Source: Eubacterium sp.
GTDB taxonomy: Bacteria > Bacillota_A > Clostridia > Lachnospirales > Lachnospiraceae
NCBI GenBank assembly: GCA_017475785.1
Contig: JAFVEX010000045.1
Location: 1 to 8,580, forward strand
Reading direction: 5' to 3'
DNA: 8,580 nt
The position numbers and the translations under genes were made by a program. The notes under the pieces were generated by a model that searched no databases, was not told where the DNA came from, and saw nothing but the letters and a program-made list of their open reading frames with translations. Positions 6,271 to 8,580 of this stretch are shown one piece after another (positions within the stretch are counted from its first letter, which is position 1; every line of letters starts with the position of its first letter).

Positions 6271-7730
6271 GGAAATGTACGTATTGCGGCGCGGATATTC
6301 CTGACGGGGAATTTTTCTGTCCCAAGTGCCTGGAGCCGGTTCAGCTCGTGCCGGATTATGAGACAATCGAGAGCCGCGCGAAAGAGAATGAAATGCGCCT
6401 GAAGGAAGAGGAAGAACGGCGCAGACGCGAGGCGCAGGCCGCGCGGGAGGAGGCCGCCGCGCGAAGGCGGCTGCAGAGACAGCGTCTGATGATCGCAGGC
6501 TTTATACTGGTTGCGGTCCTGCTTGTCGTTCTGATCGGGTTCGTGCTTCAGCGCCAGCGGCAGAATCAGTCATTTGAGTACCAGTACCGCATGGCCATGG
6601 AGGCATATGCTTCAGAAGACTGGAACGAGGCAATGCAGTATGTACAGGCAGCGCTGACGCTCCAGCCGGGGAATCCGGACGCAGGCTTTCTGCTTGGCAA
6701 TATCTATGAAAAGATGAATGACCAGGAAAAAGCGTGCGAGACATACAAAAATGTAATTGCCGGAAATCCGGACTACGTTAAGGCGTATGACGCCCTCGTC
6801 CCGCTTTACGCGGCGATGCAAAACTATGAAGCGCTGCAGGCACTGATCGAAGACTGCGATATCCAGGAAATACACGACCGGTATCTGGACTATCTTGTTT
6901 ACGAAGTGAAATTCTCTCTGGAGCCCGGAATCTATCACGAAGAAAAGACTCTGGAGATGTCTTCTGAGGGAAACGGGACAATCTGGTATACAATGGACGG
7001 ATCAGAGCCTTCCGAAGAAGAAGGTATTCGTTACACAGCGCCGGTTCCCCTGCAGGAAGGGGCTGCTTATGTCCGCGCGAGATATATCAGCCCAAAACAG
7101 ATTCCGGGTCCGGCAGCTGACGGCACATTTACGGTACAGCTGTCACGGCCGGCCGCTCCGGTGATCACACCGCGCTCCGGTTCGTATTCCTCCATGGAAA
7201 ACACAAAAATAACGGTAGAAGTACCGTTTGGTTACACTGCGTACTACTCGTTTGACGTGCGTGCCACAAAAAACAGTACACGCTATACAGCCCCTGTCAC
7301 CATGCCGGAGGGAGACCACATTTTTTACGCGGTTCTCGTTGATGACAAGGGAACGGAAGGTGATGTTGCGTCTGCAACATATGTATATAAAAAGCTGACC
7401 CCGACGCCGACCCCAACCCCAACGCCGACGCCGCGGCCGCAGAACCCGCAGTCAGTGATCACGCCGACGTCTGAGCCGACTCCAACGCCGACTCCAACAC
7501 CAACCCAGACGCCGGCGGAAACTCCGACACCGACTCCTACGCCGACTTCAACCCCGACGCCGGAAGCAGAGGAAACGCCGGAGCCGACACCGACTTCAAC
7601 ACCGACGCCGTCTCCGACGGCGGAACCAACGGCAACCCCAACTGCCGCTCCGGCACAGGAACCTGAAGTGACGCCGGAGACAGCAGAAACACCATCACCG
7701 ACAGAGGAAACAGAAAACGAAACTGAATGA
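6267..7730 (+). CDS. Membrane-anchored zinc-ribbon / TPR / chitobiase-C-terminal-domain protein with Thr-Pro tail
   Basis: The role of this 487-aa protein is unknown. A zinc ribbon, CTYCGADIPDGEFFCPKC, places Cys at 4, 7, 18 and 21. A highly charged Glu/Arg helix, probably a coiled coil, spans about 34-72, and a single membrane segment lies at 74-94. The positive flanks suggest the N-terminus is cytoplasmic and the rest outside. TPR-like helices follow (about 103-136, 137-170 and a weaker third). Two beta-sandwich repeats resembling the chitobiase/beta-hexosaminidase C-terminal domain (about 217-290 and 294-375) share RYTAPV at 255-260 and 339-344. Only the first keeps the YTMDGSEPS motif. 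The tail (378-487) is Thr-Pro rich and then acidic; no LPXTG sorting signal is present. The four-base ATGA overlap with ftsK implies coupled translation, so a role near the septum or cell wall is possible but inferred. Confidence 0.85.
   Translation: MRKCTYCGADIPDGEFFCPKCLEPVQLVPDYETIESRAKENEMRLKEEEERRRREAQAAREEAAARRRLQRQRLMIAGFILVAVLLVVLIGFVLQRQRQNQSFEYQYRMAMEAYASEDWNEAMQYVQAALTLQPGNPDAGFLLGNIYEKMNDQEKACETYKNVIAGNPDYVKAYDALVPLYAAMQNYEALQALIEDCDIQEIHDRYLDYLVYEVKFSLEPGIYHEEKTLEMSSEGNGTIWYTMDGSEPSEEEGIRYTAPVPLQEGAAYVRARYISPKQIPGPAADGTFTVQLSRPAAPVITPRSGSYSSMENTKITVEVPFGYTAYYSFDVRATKNSTRYTAPVTMPEGDHIFYAVLVDDKGTEGDVASATYVYKKLTPTPTPTPTPTPRPQNPQSVITPTSEPTPTPTPTPTQTPAETPTPTPTPTSTPTPEAEETPEPTPTSTPTPSPTAEPTATPTAAPAQEPEVTPETAETPSPTEETENETE
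7398..7643 (+). repeat. Thr-Pro dipeptide-coding low-complexity tract
   Basis: About 246 nt encode runs of Thr-Pro units (residues 378-459 of the zinc-ribbon protein), interrupted by short Glu/Ala/Ser/Gln spacers. The DNA is a degenerate 6-nt repeat of the form ACN-CCN using mixed third bases (ccgacg, ccaacc, ccgact), with short exact runs among them. Such tracts usually form an extended stalk that spans the cell wall, and they are prone to length change between strains. Confidence 0.9.
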
Positions 7731-7744
7731 CTGTTGTGAAAAAG

Positions 7745-7751
7745 AAAGGAG
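7745..7751 (+). promoter_or_regulatory. Ribosome-binding site of nfnA
   Basis: AAAGGAG lies 12 nt upstream of ATG 7764. The match is strong but the spacing is longer than usual. No alternative in-frame start lies closer, so ATG 7764 is kept. Confidence 0.6.
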
Positions 7752-7763
7752 CCTGTTTAAGTT

Positions 7764-8580
7764 ATGTTTCCAATTTTGTATGCAGATAAGCTCGCGGCAA
7801 ACATCTACCGCATGGTCGTAGAAGCACCGCGTGTCGCGAAACGCTGCGAGCCTGGCCAGTTTATTATCGTGCGGACAGATGAAGAAGGCGAGCGCGTGCC
7901 GCTGACCATCTGCGATTTTGACCGCGAAAAGGGAACTGTGACGATCGTATTCCAGCCTGTAGGCGCTTCCACACAGCAGATGACACAGCTGAAGGAAGGC
8001 GACGCGTTCCTCGATTTTGTCGGACCGCTCGGACGCCCGTCAGACCTTCTGGAAATGGATCCCGAGGAGCTGAAATCAAAGAAAATCATCTTCATCGCCG
8101 GCGGCGTCGGAACCGCGCCTGTTTATCCGCAGGTAAAATGGCTTCATGAGCACGGCATCACTGCCGACGCGATCATTGGCGCGAAAAACAAAGATCTTGT
8201 CATTCTGGAAGATGATTTCCGCAAAGTCTGCAATCTCTATATTACGACAGACGACGGTTCCTACGGGCGTGAGGGAATGGTCACAAAATGCCTGGAGGAT
8301 CTGATTGAGAAAGAGGGCAAAGAGTACAATCACTGTGTCGCGATCGGCCCGATGATCATGATGAAATTTGTCTGTAAGCTGACCGAGAAGTACAATCTGC
8401 CGACGATTGTCTCCATGAACCCGATCATGGTAGACGGAACAGGTATGTGCGGAGCTTGTCGACTGACTATCGGCGGAAAGACAAAATTCGTATGTATCGA
8501 CGGACCGGAGTTTGATGGAGCGTTGGTTGACTGGGATGAGATGTTCAAGCGCATGGGAACCTTCAAGCGTGAGGAGCTGG
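7764..8580 (+). CDS. nfnA: FAD/NAD-binding [2Fe-2S] subunit of NfnAB-type ferredoxin:NADP oxidoreductase (3' partial)
   Basis: The frame runs off the window after 272 complete codons; relatives are about 280-295 aa, so only a short C-terminus is missing. The protein resembles the electron-transfer subunit of dihydroorotate dehydrogenase (PyrK) and the alpha subunit of NADH-dependent ferredoxin:NADP+ oxidoreductase, a cytoplasmic bifurcating transhydrogenase. FAD-binding residues lie in RVPLTICDFD (44-53). The NAD(H) site is FIAGGVGTAPVYP (110-122), and GSYGREG (165-171) follows. The cluster motif D224, C229, C232, C244 has an Asp in the first position, as described for NfnA, whereas PyrK uses four Cys. 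I therefore prefer NfnA; databases often call such proteins sulfide/dihydroorotate dehydrogenase-like. ATG 7764 follows AAAGGAG (7745-7751) at a longish 12 nt. A glutamate-synthase-small-subunit-like nfnB is expected just downstream. No promoter was seen in the 33-nt gap before it. Confidence 0.88.
   Translation, partial: MFPILYADKLAANIYRMVVEAPRVAKRCEPGQFIIVRTDEEGERVPLTICDFDREKGTVTIVFQPVGASTQQMTQLKEGDAFLDFVGPLGRPSDLLEMDPEELKSKKIIFIAGGVGTAPVYPQVKWLHEHGITADAIIGAKNKDLVILEDDFRKVCNLYITTDDGSYGREGMVTKCLEDLIEKEGKEYNHCVAIGPMIMMKFVCKLTEKYNLPTIVSMNPIMVDGTGMCGACRLTIGGKTKFVCIDGPEFDGALVDWDEMFKRMGTFKREEL

Noticed and set aside
7398..7643. The repetitive tract as a CRISPR or tandem noncoding repeat array
   Set aside because: The repeat unit is a 6-nt degenerate codon pair in a continuous reading frame, with no spacer structure.
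7398..7700. The Thr-Pro tail as a polyproline target of the YebC-family protein encoded upstream
   Set aside because: The tail contains no two consecutive prolines, so the stalling motif linked to YebC proteins is absent.
7731..7763. Possible Rex operator before nfnA (CTGTTTAAG region)
   Set aside because: Only one partial half-site resembles TTGTTAA and no inverted second half lies at the right spacing.

Overview
The window looks like a chromosomal housekeeping segment of a moderately GC-rich Gram-positive anaerobe of class Clostridia, most likely Lachnospiraceae. The evidence is the combination of a Rex redox repressor, a fused NAD(P)H-hydrate repair enzyme, an FtsK/SpoIIIE translocase, a zinc-ribbon/TPR/chitobiase-C-terminal-domain membrane protein with a Thr-Pro tail, and an NfnA-type flavoprotein. 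Shine-Dalgarno sequences are strong (AGGAGG-like) throughout. This assignment is inferred from protein content only. All genes lie on the + strand.

Layout: (1) 1-501, the C-terminal three quarters of rex, cut by the window edge. (2) 506-2020, bifunctional NAD(P)HX epimerase/dehydratase, starting 4 nt after the rex stop. (3) 2021-2111, a 91-nt gap with a good sigma-A promoter (TTGACT, 17 nt, TATATT with an extended TG) that starts the next unit. (4) 2112-2840, a YebC/PmpR/TACO1-family protein. (5) 2861-3730, a UppP/BacA-fold membrane protein that has lost most recognised catalytic residues. (6) 3760-6270, FtsK/SpoIIIE DNA translocase with a TTG start. (7) 6267-7730, a membrane-anchored zinc-ribbon protein overlapping ftsK by 4 nt. 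(8) 7764 to the window end, the FAD/NAD/[2Fe-2S] subunit of an NfnAB-type transhydrogenase, cut by the window edge.

The window is bracketed by pyridine-nucleotide genes: Rex senses NADH/NAD+, NnrD/E repairs hydrated NAD(P)H, and NfnA exchanges electrons among ferredoxin, NADH and NADPH. The middle is an apparent yebC - uppP-like - ftsK - zinc-ribbon operon concerned with translation, the envelope and chromosome segregation. No mobile element, CRISPR array, RNA gene or convincing intrinsic terminator was seen, and no gap without a gene exceeds 91 nt. The points most worth a second look are the UppP-like protein without its catalytic residues and the uncharacterised zinc-ribbon/TPR/Thr-Pro membrane protein translationally coupled to ftsK.
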